Of a stretch of DNA of 64,000 nucleotides, positions 7,486 to 15,618 are shown in pieces. Position numbers and translations under genes: made by a program. The notes beneath the pieces were generated by a model. That model did not search any database, was not told the origin of the DNA, and saw nothing but the letters and a program-made list of their open reading frames with translations. Source of the DNA: Thiorhodovibrio litoralis (GTDB taxonomy: Bacteria; Pseudomonadota; Gammaproteobacteria; Chromatiales; Chromatiaceae); the NCBI RefSeq assembly GCF_033954455.1, contig NZ_CP121473.1:5318501-5382500 (forward strand). Reading direction: 5' to 3'. Within the stretch, counting starts at the first letter, position 1; each line of letters begins with the position of its first letter.

Positions 7486-9030
7486 CTATCCTGACACCGG
7501 GGGGGGGGTGGCGGGATCGGATTGCTGATCACACCAACGCCGCCACATCTGCCGATACGCCGCTTCCAGGTCGCGGGTAAAGCCGGCGGCGTCCCAAAAC
7601 GGTGAGGCCTCGACTCTTCCCCGCAGCGTCGCATGCAGCCTCGCGCGCCGCGCGCCGTCGTTGGCCAGTTCGGTGGCGATGCGCACAAAGCCGTCGTCGT
7701 CCTCGGCGATTAGCTCCGGCAAGCCCACGGTGGACAGGATGCTGGTCGCATGACGCCCCGGCCAGGTGCCGCCGCGCAGGGTCACCACGGGCACGCCCAT
7801 CCACAAGGCCTCGATGGTGGTGGTACAGCCGCCGTAGGGCTGGGTATCCAGGGCCACATCAACGCTATTGTAGGCCTCCAGCAAGGTCTTGCGGGGCGCG
7901 CCGCCTTCCAACAGCAGGCGCTCTGGGGCGATGCCGGCGGCGGCGAAGCGCGCATGCAGGTTGCGCTGCTGCAGGGGATCATCCAGGGAGCGATACTTGA
8001 GCCGCAGGCGGGCCTCGGGGTTGGCGGCCAACACTCTTGACCAGAGCGCGATGGTCCGCGCCGAGAACTTGGTCGGGTTGCTGAAGCTGCCAAAGACGAC
8101 GACGTCGGGCTCGGGGGGGGCGCGCGCCGCCGAGAGGATCGCACCATCGGCACGGGCTTCACGGTAATGCAACGTCAGCAGTCGGTTACTATGGGTTCCT
8201 GGATGCTGCGGGACGATACGCAAGGCCTGCTCATAGGCCTGCAGGGCGTCATCGAAACGCCCGAGGTCCTTAAGAGCATTGCCCCGGTTGAAGTGCGCCT
8301 GGGCATCATCGGGCTTAAGCGCCAAGGCTTGGTCATAAGCCTGTAGGGCCTCCTCCAAGCGCAAGAGGGCTTGCAACATGACACCGTGGTTGCAGTGATA
8401 GGCCGGAACTTGATCATTGTTGCGAATCGCGCGGCGAATGAGTGCCTCGGCGCCGGCGGGGTCGCCGCGCTGGTACAGAACCAACCCCAGACGATGCAGG
8501 GCCTCGGCGTGTGCGGGGTTCTGGGCGATGAGTTGCCGGTAGCCTGCTTCGGCGGTCTGCAGATCACCACTTTGATGCGCTTGCAAAGCCTGCTGATAGC
8601 GCTCGCCTGGCGCGTTTATGGAGCTGTCACCTCGCTGGTGCACCGCGAGGTGTTCTCGCAGCCTTTGGACACCGCCTTCATCCAGAGCGCTGCTCTGCGC
8701 TTGGGCGACCAGGGATTGCGCCTCGTCGGGGCGTCCGCAGCGCACCAAGGCGTCAGCACTGCTGAGCCAGTATTGGGTGACTGCGGGATTGTCCGCGCGT
8801 GCCGTCTCAAACAGCGCAAGCGCAGCAGCGATCTGATTCACGGAAACGGCCAGCACGCCAAGGTTGTGGTTCGCGTCGGGATGCTTGGGCTGTACCTGCA
8901 AAATGGCCCGATACAATCGCTCGGCATCCTGGAGCTGGCCGGTGCGATGATCCGCTACCGCCTGGTTCAGCGCCTCCGGGATCGGGATCTGCTGATTGGA
9001 ACTGGGTGTTGTTTCACGCGGGTGCTTCAT
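7486..9030 (-). CDS. TPR–GT41-like protein lacking the N-lobe (internal deletion)
   Basis: A 514-residue protein. Residues 1–~290 are TPRs almost identical to those of the 801-residue paralogue at 15615–18020. It then jumps from HYREARADGAIL straight to VVVFGSFSNPTKFSARTIALW, the GT41 C-lobe, and continues to DVALDTQPYGGCTTTIEALWMGVPVVT. Compared with the paralogue about 195 residues are missing, including the GYVSG-H and IDLSGH-N segments that build the acceptor side and the catalytic-type His. The frame is preserved, so a protein is likely made, but I do not expect normal glycosyl transfer. It may be a decayed duplicate or a TPR scaffold that still binds nucleotide. Confidence 0.8.
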   Translation of the reverse strand: MKHPRETTPSSNQQIPIPEALNQAVADHRTGQLQDAERLYRAILQVQPKHPDANHNLGVLAVSVNQIAAALALFETARADNPAVTQYWLSSADALVRCGRPDEAQSLVAQAQSSALDEGGVQRLREHLAVHQRGDSSINAPGERYQQALQAHQSGDLQTAEAGYRQLIAQNPAHAEALHRLGLVLYQRGDPAGAEALIRRAIRNNDQVPAYHCNHGVMLQALLRLEEALQAYDQALALKPDDAQAHFNRGNALKDLGRFDDALQAYEQALRIVPQHPGTHSNRLLTLHYREARADGAILSAARAPPEPDVVVFGSFSNPTKFSARTIALWSRVLAANPEARLRLKYRSLDDPLQQRNLHARFAAAGIAPERLLLEGGAPRKTLLEAYNSVDVALDTQPYGGCTTTIEALWMGVPVVTLRGGTWPGRHATSILSTVGLPELIAEDDDGFVRIATELANDGARRARLHATLRGRVEASPFWDAAGFTRDLEAAYRQMWRRWCDQQSDPATPPPVSG

Positions 9031-9071
9031 CGTGGTTCTTGCTCGTGTTCAGGACACGCGCAGCGCCTCAG

Positions 9072-9500
9072 CTAGCCTTCTGGCGCGACCAATGTTTGCG
9101 GAGCAACCGCCTGCGCGAAAGCGCGGACGCTCAGAATGGGTGTCGCGATCAGCGCCTGCGCCTCGCTAAAATCACCGTCCCCGGTGATCAAATAATCAGC
9201 TTCGCCAGAGGCCGCGCACATCAAAAAAGGTGCATCCTTGCGATCACGCGGGAAGTCGATGGTTTCCCTCACTTCGATCATCTGCGTATCGGCCGCGAGC
9301 AGTTCCAACCACCAGTTGATGGTTGCACGAGGTAAGGCGAATTTCGGACGCTGGATGACGGCGCTGTATTCGGCCATGATCTCGGGTGTCACTAACCACT
9401 CGGTATCTGAGCGGCTCAAGCACCACAGCAGCACCCGTTCCGGCAGACGATCTCGAATCACTGCCGATACCAAGAGATTGGTGTCGATCACCACTCGCAT
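9072..9500 (-). CDS. PIN-domain toxin (COG1569 type)
   Basis: A 142-residue PIN protein starting MRVVIDTNLLVSAVI. It has MAEYSAVIQRPKF carrying the second acidic residue, then FPRDRKDAPFLMCAASGEADYLITGDGDF for the third and fourth. The start at 9500 overlaps the antitoxin stop as TAATG. This is the third PIN toxin in 7.5 kb and is not closely similar to the other two, so it was probably acquired separately. Confidence 0.9.
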   Translation of the reverse strand: MRVVIDTNLLVSAVIRDRLPERVLLWCLSRSDTEWLVTPEIMAEYSAVIQRPKFALPRATINWWLELLAADTQMIEVRETIDFPRDRKDAPFLMCAASGEADYLITGDGDFSEAQALIATPILSVRAFAQAVAPQTLVAPEG

Positions 9501-9739
9501 TAGCATTCGCCGCGCTGTGCATCGATTTCCGCTGTAATGTCCGCATCGGTGAGCACTGCCGACTGGGGCAGGCGCTGCACATGGCGCATCAACGCGCGCC
9601 AGCTTTCGGTGCGCTCTTCAGGCTGGCGCGTTTGATCGACCACCAGCACTTCGAGCAAGGCGCCTTCGGGGAACGGCATTCCTTCCAGAACAACACGGCT
9701 TGAAGCATCCATGCGGACGTAGGTCTTGTAGGCATTCAT
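9500..9739 (-). CDS. Antitoxin of the PIN-type pair
   Basis: A 79-residue protein, MNAYKTYVRMDASSRVVLEGM…, with an N-terminal β-rich DNA-binding-like part containing PFPEGALLEVLVVDQ, followed by a helical, acidic C-terminus ending DITAEIDAQRGEC. Proteins like this commonly precede COG1569 PIN toxins. It ends one base into the toxin start (TAATG). A copy of the AGTGTAGCSGATT motif (minus strand TACACT at 9786–9781) sits 42 bases upstream and could be its −10 region. Confidence 0.75.
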   Translation of the reverse strand: MNAYKTYVRMDASSRVVLEGMPFPEGALLEVLVVDQTRQPEERTESWRALMRHVQRLPQSAVLTDADITAEIDAQRGEC

Positions 9740-9780
9740 CGCGACTCTTGGATATTGGCTTGGCGCAGCTCTAACGCGAG

Positions 9781-9914
9781 AGTGTAGCCGATTTACTGGC
9801 TGGCGTAGCCGGGTTCAGCCCCAGCAACCCCACCAACGGCTACAGCCAGGCAGCTACCACCGCAAGTTCTTCATCAGCCACAACCCGGAGGCCTGGGCAC
9901 TGGCGGATGTCGTG
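9781..9914 (+). repeat. Duplicated remnant, copy 2
   Basis: Second copy of the 5706–5840 sequence, about 85% identical by eye over ~100 bp. It includes the leading AGTGTAGCCGATT and the segment that reads N-P-E-A-W-A-L-A-D-V-V in one plus frame. The rest, to 9973, shows nothing further. Confidence 0.55.
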
Positions 9915-9973
9915 ATCGATACGGCGGTGCTAAAGGACGCAGCTTCAAACGCGCAGATGCGACTGCACGCGGG

Positions 9974-10843
9974 TCAATGATCCCGGCGCTGCTTTTTCAG
10001 CCAGGCTTCGATCAGGTCAGGATCAAACCGCCCCAGCACTTCGTCTGGATCAAGCCCCTTGAGCCGCTGCTCGGGATCAAAGCGTCTGAGGATGGCTTCG
10101 GGATCGCGCTTGAGCGCGTTTTCTAGCACCATCTCATCGGTCTCGCGCACGAAGTCTTCCAGGGTGTAGGCCATGTCCGGTGCCTCGCGTTGGTAAATCA
10201 GGTGTAGGCGTTCGAGCAGTTTCCAGTAACCGCGTTCATTGCGCTCGCGGGGGCGGGCGCGGTAGTGCTCCAGTCCCTGGCGCATCCGATCCTGCTAGCT
10301 GGAGAACAGTTCCCAGGGAGCGTTGCGCGGGTGTTTCGCAATTTGGTTCAGGACAATGATGCGCACGCGATGACCGCCCCAGGGGAGATCATAGACCCCT
10401 TCCCAGGCGGTGGGTTCCAGGCGGTCGGCTGGGGCCAGTGCGCGGGGAAAGCGGGTGGCCACCGCGTAGAGGCCAAAGGCGTCGAGTGGGCGGCGTGCGC
10501 TTTCGGCATCCAGTTTGACCTTGCGGTAGATGACGTAGTAGCCGATCAGCTCGTCGAGCGACCAGAAATCCAGTGCCTCGTGGCGGGATTTGTAGCTCAG
10601 CAGGTTGATGGCGCGCAGATTCTCCAGCCCATCGGGCAGTGGGTCTGGCAGGTACGCCTTGCGGCCCTCTTCGGCTGCTTCGATGATCGCCACATCGAGT
10701 TCCTGGCTGGTCAGGGCCAGTTCTTGTTCGAGTTCCACCCGCCAGGGGGCGCCTGCAAACACATCAACCAGCGCAATGCCGAACGCCCGGTGCCATTGGC
10801 GCAGCGGGTCTTTGTCGGGGTTGTCTGGGGCTTGGTTCACCAT
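9974..10843 (-). pseudogene. Rpn/PD-(D/E)XK-like nuclease gene split by an in-frame stop
   Basis: Two ORFs in the same frame (10843–10295 and 10285–9974) are separated only by a single TAG at 10297–10295, then Q-D-R before the next Met. The first part starts MVNQAPDNPDKDPLRQW and contains LDVAIIEAA and RHEALDFWSLDELIGYYVIYRKV, which resemble a PD-(D/E)XK core. The second carries the LKGLDPDEVLGRFDPDLIEAW repeat-like tail common in Rpn/COG5464-like proteins. Read through the stop it would be 289 residues. I take this as a nonsense-mutated gene; suppression is possible but unsupported. The repeated TACACT motif lies only 7 bases before the ATG. Confidence 0.65.
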
Positions 10844-10984
10844 GGGGAAAGTGTAGCGGATTGGGCGGCGGCGGGCACAGCTGCTGGCGATGGCGAGCGC
10901 CACAGGCCTCTGTCCGTGGCGCAAAGCGCGCAAGCGCAGGGTATCCGCAGCCAGCTCGGTGGCAAGGAGGTTGGCCCTGGTCGC

Positions 10985-12247
10985 CTAAGCGCAAGCGGCC
11001 AGCCCCTCCACCCACGCCAGCTGCCGCGGCAGGCAAATGCGTTTGAGATCATAGCTCGCCTGGGCAAAGGCGCGGGCTTGGTGGCCCAGGCGCTGTCTTG
11101 AGCTGGGGTCTTCAAGCAGCTGGTCGATGGCCTCGACCAAGCCGGCGGTGTCAAAAAAGTCAACCAGCCGGCCGGTTTCATTGTGCTGGATGGCTTCTGT
11201 GACCGGGGCGGTGTCGCTGGCGACGATGGCGCAGCCCAGGCTCATGGCTTCGAGCAGGCTCCAGGAGAGTACAAAGGGGTAGGTCAGGTATACATGGACG
11301 CGCGAGAGGCGCAGCACGGCGATGAAGGGCGCGTAGTCGAGCTTGCCGAGGAAATGCACCCGCGCCCAGTCGGCATCGGGGATGTACGGGCGAACTTCGT
11401 CGATGAAGATGTGCTTCCAGGTCTTTTGGCCATGGACAGCCGGATCAGGGCGGGCGCCGTAGCTCACATCCTCGCCACCGACGATCAACACCCGCGCCTG
11501 TGGGCGGCGCTTGAGCAGTTCGGGCAGCGCACGCATGAAGCGGTGGTAACCGCGATAGGGCTCGAGGTTGCGGTTGACGAAGGTCACCACCTCGTCCGCC
11601 CGGCTCAAGCGGAGTTGGGCGCCGGTGGCGGTGGTCAGGGTCAGTTCCACACCCGGGTCAGGAGCCAGGGCGTCGGTATCGATGCCGTCGTGAGTCACCT
11701 GGATGTGGTGGCGAAAGCGCTCGGGGAAGGTGCTGGCCTGATAGTGCGTGGGGCTCAAGCCTGCGTCGGCGATTTCAAAGTGCGCGAGGTTGTTGAGGTT
11801 CTTCAGTCGCAAGCGACAGACATCGCCGGGGTCCCGGGGCGGAAACTCTGGGTCGAAGCCGACATCGGCGCCTTGGGGGTGGTAGAAGAACTCGCAATAC
11901 AGCCCAAGCTTGGCGCCTGGCCAGACGTCTTTCAGAAACAGGCTCTCGCCCCAGCCGTGGTGGGCGATGATGACGTCTGGGGTATAGCCCTCGGCTCTCA
12001 GCGCCAGGGCGGCACGAAAGCAGGCTTCGGCGCGGATGGTCTTGGTCTCAAAGTCGGCCACCCAGGGATGGACATTCGGCGTGGTCCCACGGCTGACCTG
12101 GTAGGGCCAGAGTTGTACGCCCTGCCATTGGCCGGGTTGGGCCGTGCGCAGCGGCATGGCGCTGACCTGATGGCCGCGTGCCGCTAATGCGGGTGCCAGG
12201 TGCTTGAACTGGCCGGGGAAGTTCTGGTGGATGAAGAGGATCTTCAC
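10985..12247 (-). CDS. GT4-type glycosyltransferase, copy 2
   Basis: A 420-residue near-copy of the 4417–5670 protein. It has the same N-terminal HQNFPGQFKHLAPAL and the same donor-site region LLEAMSLGCAIVASDTAPV. Differences cluster in the first ~60 residues and around the VELTLTTATGAQL loop. The GTG start at 12247 overlaps the stop of the upstream methyltransferase as GTGA, so translation is coupled. The longer reading from 12319 would run through that gene. The duplicate could differ in acceptor choice, since N-terminal halves of GT4 enzymes bind the acceptor. Confidence 0.9.
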   Translation of the reverse strand: MKILFIHQNFPGQFKHLAPALAARGHQVSAMPLRTAQPGQWQGVQLWPYQVSRGTTPNVHPWVADFETKTIRAEACFRAALALRAEGYTPDVIIAHHGWGESLFLKDVWPGAKLGLYCEFFYHPQGADVGFDPEFPPRDPGDVCRLRLKNLNNLAHFEIADAGLSPTHYQASTFPERFRHHIQVTHDGIDTDALAPDPGVELTLTTATGAQLRLSRADEVVTFVNRNLEPYRGYHRFMRALPELLKRRPQARVLIVGGEDVSYGARPDPAVHGQKTWKHIFIDEVRPYIPDADWARVHFLGKLDYAPFIAVLRLSRVHVYLTYPFVLSWSLLEAMSLGCAIVASDTAPVTEAIQHNETGRLVDFFDTAGLVEAIDQLLEDPSSRQRLGHQARAFAQASYDLKRICLPRQLAWVEGLAACA

Positions 12248-12843
12248 GCCGGAAGATGGGCGCCGGCCAGGGCACGCAGGGCGGGCTCGTCGAGTGGCGC
12301 TTTGCTCGCGACCGCCCACAGATCAAACGCCGCAGGGCGTCGGCGGCTGGCAATGCTGGTAAAGCCAGCCGATTGCAGGGTTGCGATCAAGACCCGTTCG
12401 GTAAAACCGCATTTGTGCGCCATGTAGAGGTTGCCGCGCGCCAGTGATGGGCGATGGCCGTAGAGGATGTCCAGTGGGGCGATGGGGCCAGCGGGGCTGG
12501 TGTAGGCGGGTTCTGTCAGTTTGTCCTCGGCCACCAGGGCGCAGACGCTTTGCAGGTCGGGGCAGGTGATGACGGCGAAGCCCTCGGGTTTGAGCACGCG
12601 CAGGAATTCGGCCAGCGCCACCGGGACTTCGTGCGGGTAGAGATGTTCGATGTTGTGACTGGAGAAGAGCGCGTCCATGCTCTCGGACTCTACCGCCGCC
12701 ATGTCGGTCATGGTGCCAATGATATCGGGCTCAACCGCCGAGTCGATGTCGAGGCGGAGTTCTTGCCAGTCGGGGGTGTTGAACCCGGCGGTGGTCTGGT
12801 CTTTGTGCTTGGGGCCGCAGCCGATGTGCAGGAATTGGGGCAT
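12244..12843 (-). CDS. SAM-dependent methyltransferase (type 11-like)
   Basis: A 199-residue class I methyltransferase. LHIGCGPKHKDQTTAG is the SAM-binding motif I region; then DMAAVESESMDALFSSHNIEHLYPHEVPVALAEFLRVL (motif II and the usual HVLEH-like segment) and GFAVITCPDLQSV. It is closely related to the C-terminal domain of the fusion protein at 23695–25779, so that fusion probably arose by joining this gene to a sulfotransferase. AGGA lies 9 bases before the ATG. It is coupled to the downstream GT4 gene. Confidence 0.85.
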   Translation of the reverse strand: MPQFLHIGCGPKHKDQTTAGFNTPDWQELRLDIDSAVEPDIIGTMTDMAAVESESMDALFSSHNIEHLYPHEVPVALAEFLRVLKPEGFAVITCPDLQSVCALVAEDKLTEPAYTSPAGPIAPLDILYGHRPSLARGNLYMAHKCGFTERVLIATLQSAGFTSIASRRRPAAFDLWAVASKAPLDEPALRALAGAHLPA

Positions 12844-12935
12844 GCGGAGATCCTATTGAAAACTGCATAACACGAGTTTGAAGACCCCACCGCTGGGGTC
12901 CGGGCCAGGGCTGGAGGGGGTAAAAATCCTTGCCG

Positions 12936-13805
12936 CTACCATACATCGCTCCCAGTTACGCACATCGCCCGGTCGGCCCATTCGGCGATCATGTCCAAAG
13001 ACTCCTGCGGATGACGCCGCAGCAGAATATGGTCGCCGCCGGGTAGCCGCTGGACGCTAACGCTCTTGCCAATGCGCTCAAGAACCCAGCTGTCCAGCGC
13101 GTCCAGGCAGCAGGGCACGCGCGCGCTCTGGCGCATCGGCCATAGCGGCTCCTCGCCGGTCAGAATGAGCACCGGCGCGTGGCATTGGGCGACAGCGTCG
13201 AAATACAGGGGTTCGGTGTCGGTCTCTCCCGCAGCAACGGCATAACCAAACAGCTCGCGCGCATAATCAGCAAAAAAACGCACCGTCAGCGTAAGCTCCG
13301 CCGCCGGTGCCGGGCTAATGGCCTGCTGCATCGCCGCGCGCACATGCCAGAGCTTGGCCGGCGCCAGAGGCGGGTCGGCCAGCACTAACCCGGCCAGCAG
13401 CGCAGGATGCGTGCGCGCCAGTTCCAGGCCAATCAACCCGCCGGCGGATTCGCCTATCACCAGCGGCTTTTCAGCATCGCGTTCGGCCAGATGGTGCACT
13501 GCGTTGGCCGCCAAGGTGACGGCTTGCGGGAGGGTAAAACAATCGCCGCCGCCGATGGGCACGGAGACATCCAAGACACCAACCCGATACCGCTGCGCTA
13601 GGACGTGCGCAACCGGCAGCAGCCCCTGCGCAGCGGTTAGAGCGCCGGGGATCAGCAACAACGGTGGCGCGCCGTTTTGGCCTACCTGCAGCAAGCGCGC
13701 TTGCTGTGTCTTGGCATCGGCTGGTGGTTCACCAGCAGCAGGCTGGTCAGCGGCATGAACGTCCATCGGAATTACGCGTGCAGCGCCTATCGCTCTGGAC
13801 GCCAT
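12936..13805 (-). CDS. Alpha/beta hydrolase
   Basis: A 289-residue α/β hydrolase. The core begins near residue 48 with PPLLLIPGALTAAQG. The nucleophile elbow is GESAGG (LVIGESAGGLIGLELA). A later Asp and a C-terminal His (GGDHILLRRHPQESL) complete a plausible catalytic triad. The reading from 13805 overlaps the upstream gene by 19 bases; an alternative start at 13766 gives 276 residues. Its substrate is unknown; in this setting it could remove acyl groups from sugars or act as a thioesterase. A GC-rich hairpin (12889–12907 region) follows the gene. Confidence 0.75.
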   Translation of the reverse strand: MASRAIGAARVIPMDVHAADQPAAGEPPADAKTQQARLLQVGQNGAPPLLLIPGALTAAQGLLPVAHVLAQRYRVGVLDVSVPIGGGDCFTLPQAVTLAANAVHHLAERDAEKPLVIGESAGGLIGLELARTHPALLAGLVLADPPLAPAKLWHVRAAMQQAISPAPAAELTLTVRFFADYARELFGYAVAAGETDTEPLYFDAVAQCHAPVLILTGEEPLWPMRQSARVPCCLDALDSWVLERIGKSVSVQRLPGGDHILLRRHPQESLDMIAEWADRAMCVTGSDVW

Positions 13806-14524
13806 TCGCGCTGTAAAAACCCATCGAGAAAATTCCCCGGTCCATAGTCGAACGGCGGAGCCACGCGCTGGAAGTCCGGGTACCCAGCCAGAAACCGCTC
13901 AATGGCCGTGCGCGGGTTGGACTGAGCTACATTGGGATACTTCTCGGTCGCTTGGCCCACTGGGGTGCCGGCCAGGTCTGCAAAGATGGTATCGGCGACG
14001 ATCAGCCAGCCGCCAGGTTGGATCAACGCGGCATAGCCCTCCAACTCGCGCTGCACATGCTCGGCATTGTGGTCATCATCGAGAAACACCAGCACCGGGC
14101 CGGGATCAGCGGAAATGTGATCAGCAAATTGATCGATGATGGCTGGATCGGCGGCATCGCCTTCCAAGGCCAAGCGTACCCGGGCGCCCAGCGGATGACT
14201 GGCGAGGACTTCCCTCGCCTCGGCACGCAGATTCAAATCCACCGTCAGCACCCCACCGTCCTTCTCCCCCAGCATGGCCAGCAGGGAGGCGAAAAAGATC
14301 GCCGAGCCGCCAAACTTGGTGCCGGTCTCGATGATCCAGCGCGGGCGCGCCTGATGCACCACGGCCTGCAGGCGCAGAATGTCCTGCGGCATTTGCCACA
14401 GCTCCACGCCGAGCCAGGACTGGCGAAACCAGCCTTCATTGGCAGAGGCGCGAGCATACTGGCGGCACAGGTCGCTGACCAAATAGCTGCGCTCGGAGGG
14501 CGTCCAGGGAGAAAGCTCAGTCAC
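13787..14524 (-). CDS. CmcI/RhmO-like methyltransferase (cephalosporin hydroxylase family)
   Basis: A 245-residue protein. WLGVELWQMPQDILRLQAVV followed by RPRWIIETGTKFGGSAIFFASLL is the characteristic N-terminal and SAM motif I block of the CmcI family. Then come GVLTVDLNLR and VLVFLDDDHNAEHVQRELEGYAALIQPGGWLIVADTIF, with the Asp-rich metal site. Members methylate sugars or antibiotics. The start overlaps the upstream gene as ATGA. Confidence 0.85.
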   Translation of the reverse strand: MTELSPWTPSERSYLVSDLCRQYARASANEGWFRQSWLGVELWQMPQDILRLQAVVHQARPRWIIETGTKFGGSAIFFASLLAMLGEKDGGVLTVDLNLRAEAREVLASHPLGARVRLALEGDAADPAIIDQFADHISADPGPVLVFLDDDHNAEHVQRELEGYAALIQPGGWLIVADTIFADLAGTPVGQATEKYPNVAQSNPRTAIERFLAGYPDFQRVAPPFDYGPGNFLDGFLQREWRPER

Positions 14525-15618
14525 CGCGTCGCCTCCAGATTCAAGCTCATCAGGGTTCCCTGCTCCTTGTCCAAATGCGGCAGGTAAGACTGCGAATGGT
14601 CATCCACATCCGCATGCTCGCTCGCGCGCCAATCCCACCGGCGGATGTTCTTAAAGCCTAGCCCCAGCAGTTCATGCTTCAGGAAGGGCTCGTCGAAGAT
14701 CATCTTGTGATAATCCATCCCATCGCGCTGGCCGCCGCAGATCAGGCCGATCAAGCCATTCAGGCCATCGGCCAGGCCGCGTTCATGATACAGCTTGGCA
14801 CAGGCAGCGAAGTCGGGCACGGCTAACCGAAGCACGCCGCCGGGTTTCAGCACCCGGCGCCATTCGGCGAGTACCGCGCGGAATTCCCAGCGCCCGAAAT
14901 GCTCGAGCACATGGGAGGCGTAGACCAGATCGGCGGTTTCATCGGGGATCATCTCCAGGCGGGCCACATCGGCGACCAGATCGACATGGGGATGGGCCTG
15001 GGCGTCGATATGCACAAAACCCGGAATGCAGCGCGTGCCGCAGCCCAAGTGAAGCTTCACCGGGCCGTCCGCTGGCCAGGGCACGTCTCCCGCCGCCGCG
15101 CGCTGGCGGCGCACCCGGCAGGGCGATCCCCAGGCAACCGCCCGGGCGGGAATATCGCGCGTCACCACCGAGCCAGCACCAATCACCGCGCCCGCGCCGA
15201 TGCTGACCCCAGGGGAGATCACCGCGCCCATGCCGATCCACACATCATCGTCGATCACGATGGGCAAGGACTCGGCGGGCTGCTGGCGCATGGGGCGGTC
15301 GGTTTCCATCAGGCCATGACGCACGCCGCAGATCAGCACGCCACCGGCGATCAGGCAGTGGTTGCCGATTTCGATGCCAGCGCGCGGTTCGTAGATCTGC
15401 ACGCCGGGGCCGAAGGAGACCTCCTCCCCGGTTGTCAGCCAACCCTGGTCGATGCGTATGCTGGCATTGGGATAGAGAATATTGCGCTCACCCAGGGTCA
15501 GCCGCCCTTGCGGGCCGACATAGATCACCGCGCCGGGCTCAAGGATGGTGCTCTCCGGGAAGGTGCAAGCGCCCTGGCAGTCCACCACCGCTTGGGCATG
15601 GATACCCCGCGCGATCAT
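14521..15618 (-). CDS. Fusion: left-handed β-helix acyltransferase + methyltransferase
   Basis: A 365-residue two-domain enzyme. Residues ~1–170 form a hexapeptide-repeat β-helix of the sugar O-acetyltransferase type: IVIDDDVWIGMGAVISPGVSIGAGAVIGAGSVV ends in DIPARAVAWGSPCRV. Residues ~185–365 are a type 11 methyltransferase: VKLHLGCGTRCIPGFVHID, YASHVLEHFGRWEFRAVL, LKPGGVLRLAVPDF. The fusion suggests one sugar is both acetylated and methylated. It overlaps both neighbours by ATGA. Confidence 0.9.
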   Translation of the reverse strand: MIARGIHAQAVVDCQGACTFPESTILEPGAVIYVGPQGRLTLGERNILYPNASIRIDQGWLTTGEEVSFGPGVQIYEPRAGIEIGNHCLIAGGVLICGVRHGLMETDRPMRQQPAESLPIVIDDDVWIGMGAVISPGVSIGAGAVIGAGSVVTRDIPARAVAWGSPCRVRRQRAAAGDVPWPADGPVKLHLGCGTRCIPGFVHIDAQAHPHVDLVADVARLEMIPDETADLVYASHVLEHFGRWEFRAVLAEWRRVLKPGGVLRLAVPDFAACAKLYHERGLADGLNGLIGLICGGQRDGMDYHKMIFDEPFLKHELLGLGFKNIRRWDWRASEHADVDDHSQSYLPHLDKEQGTLMSLNLEATR

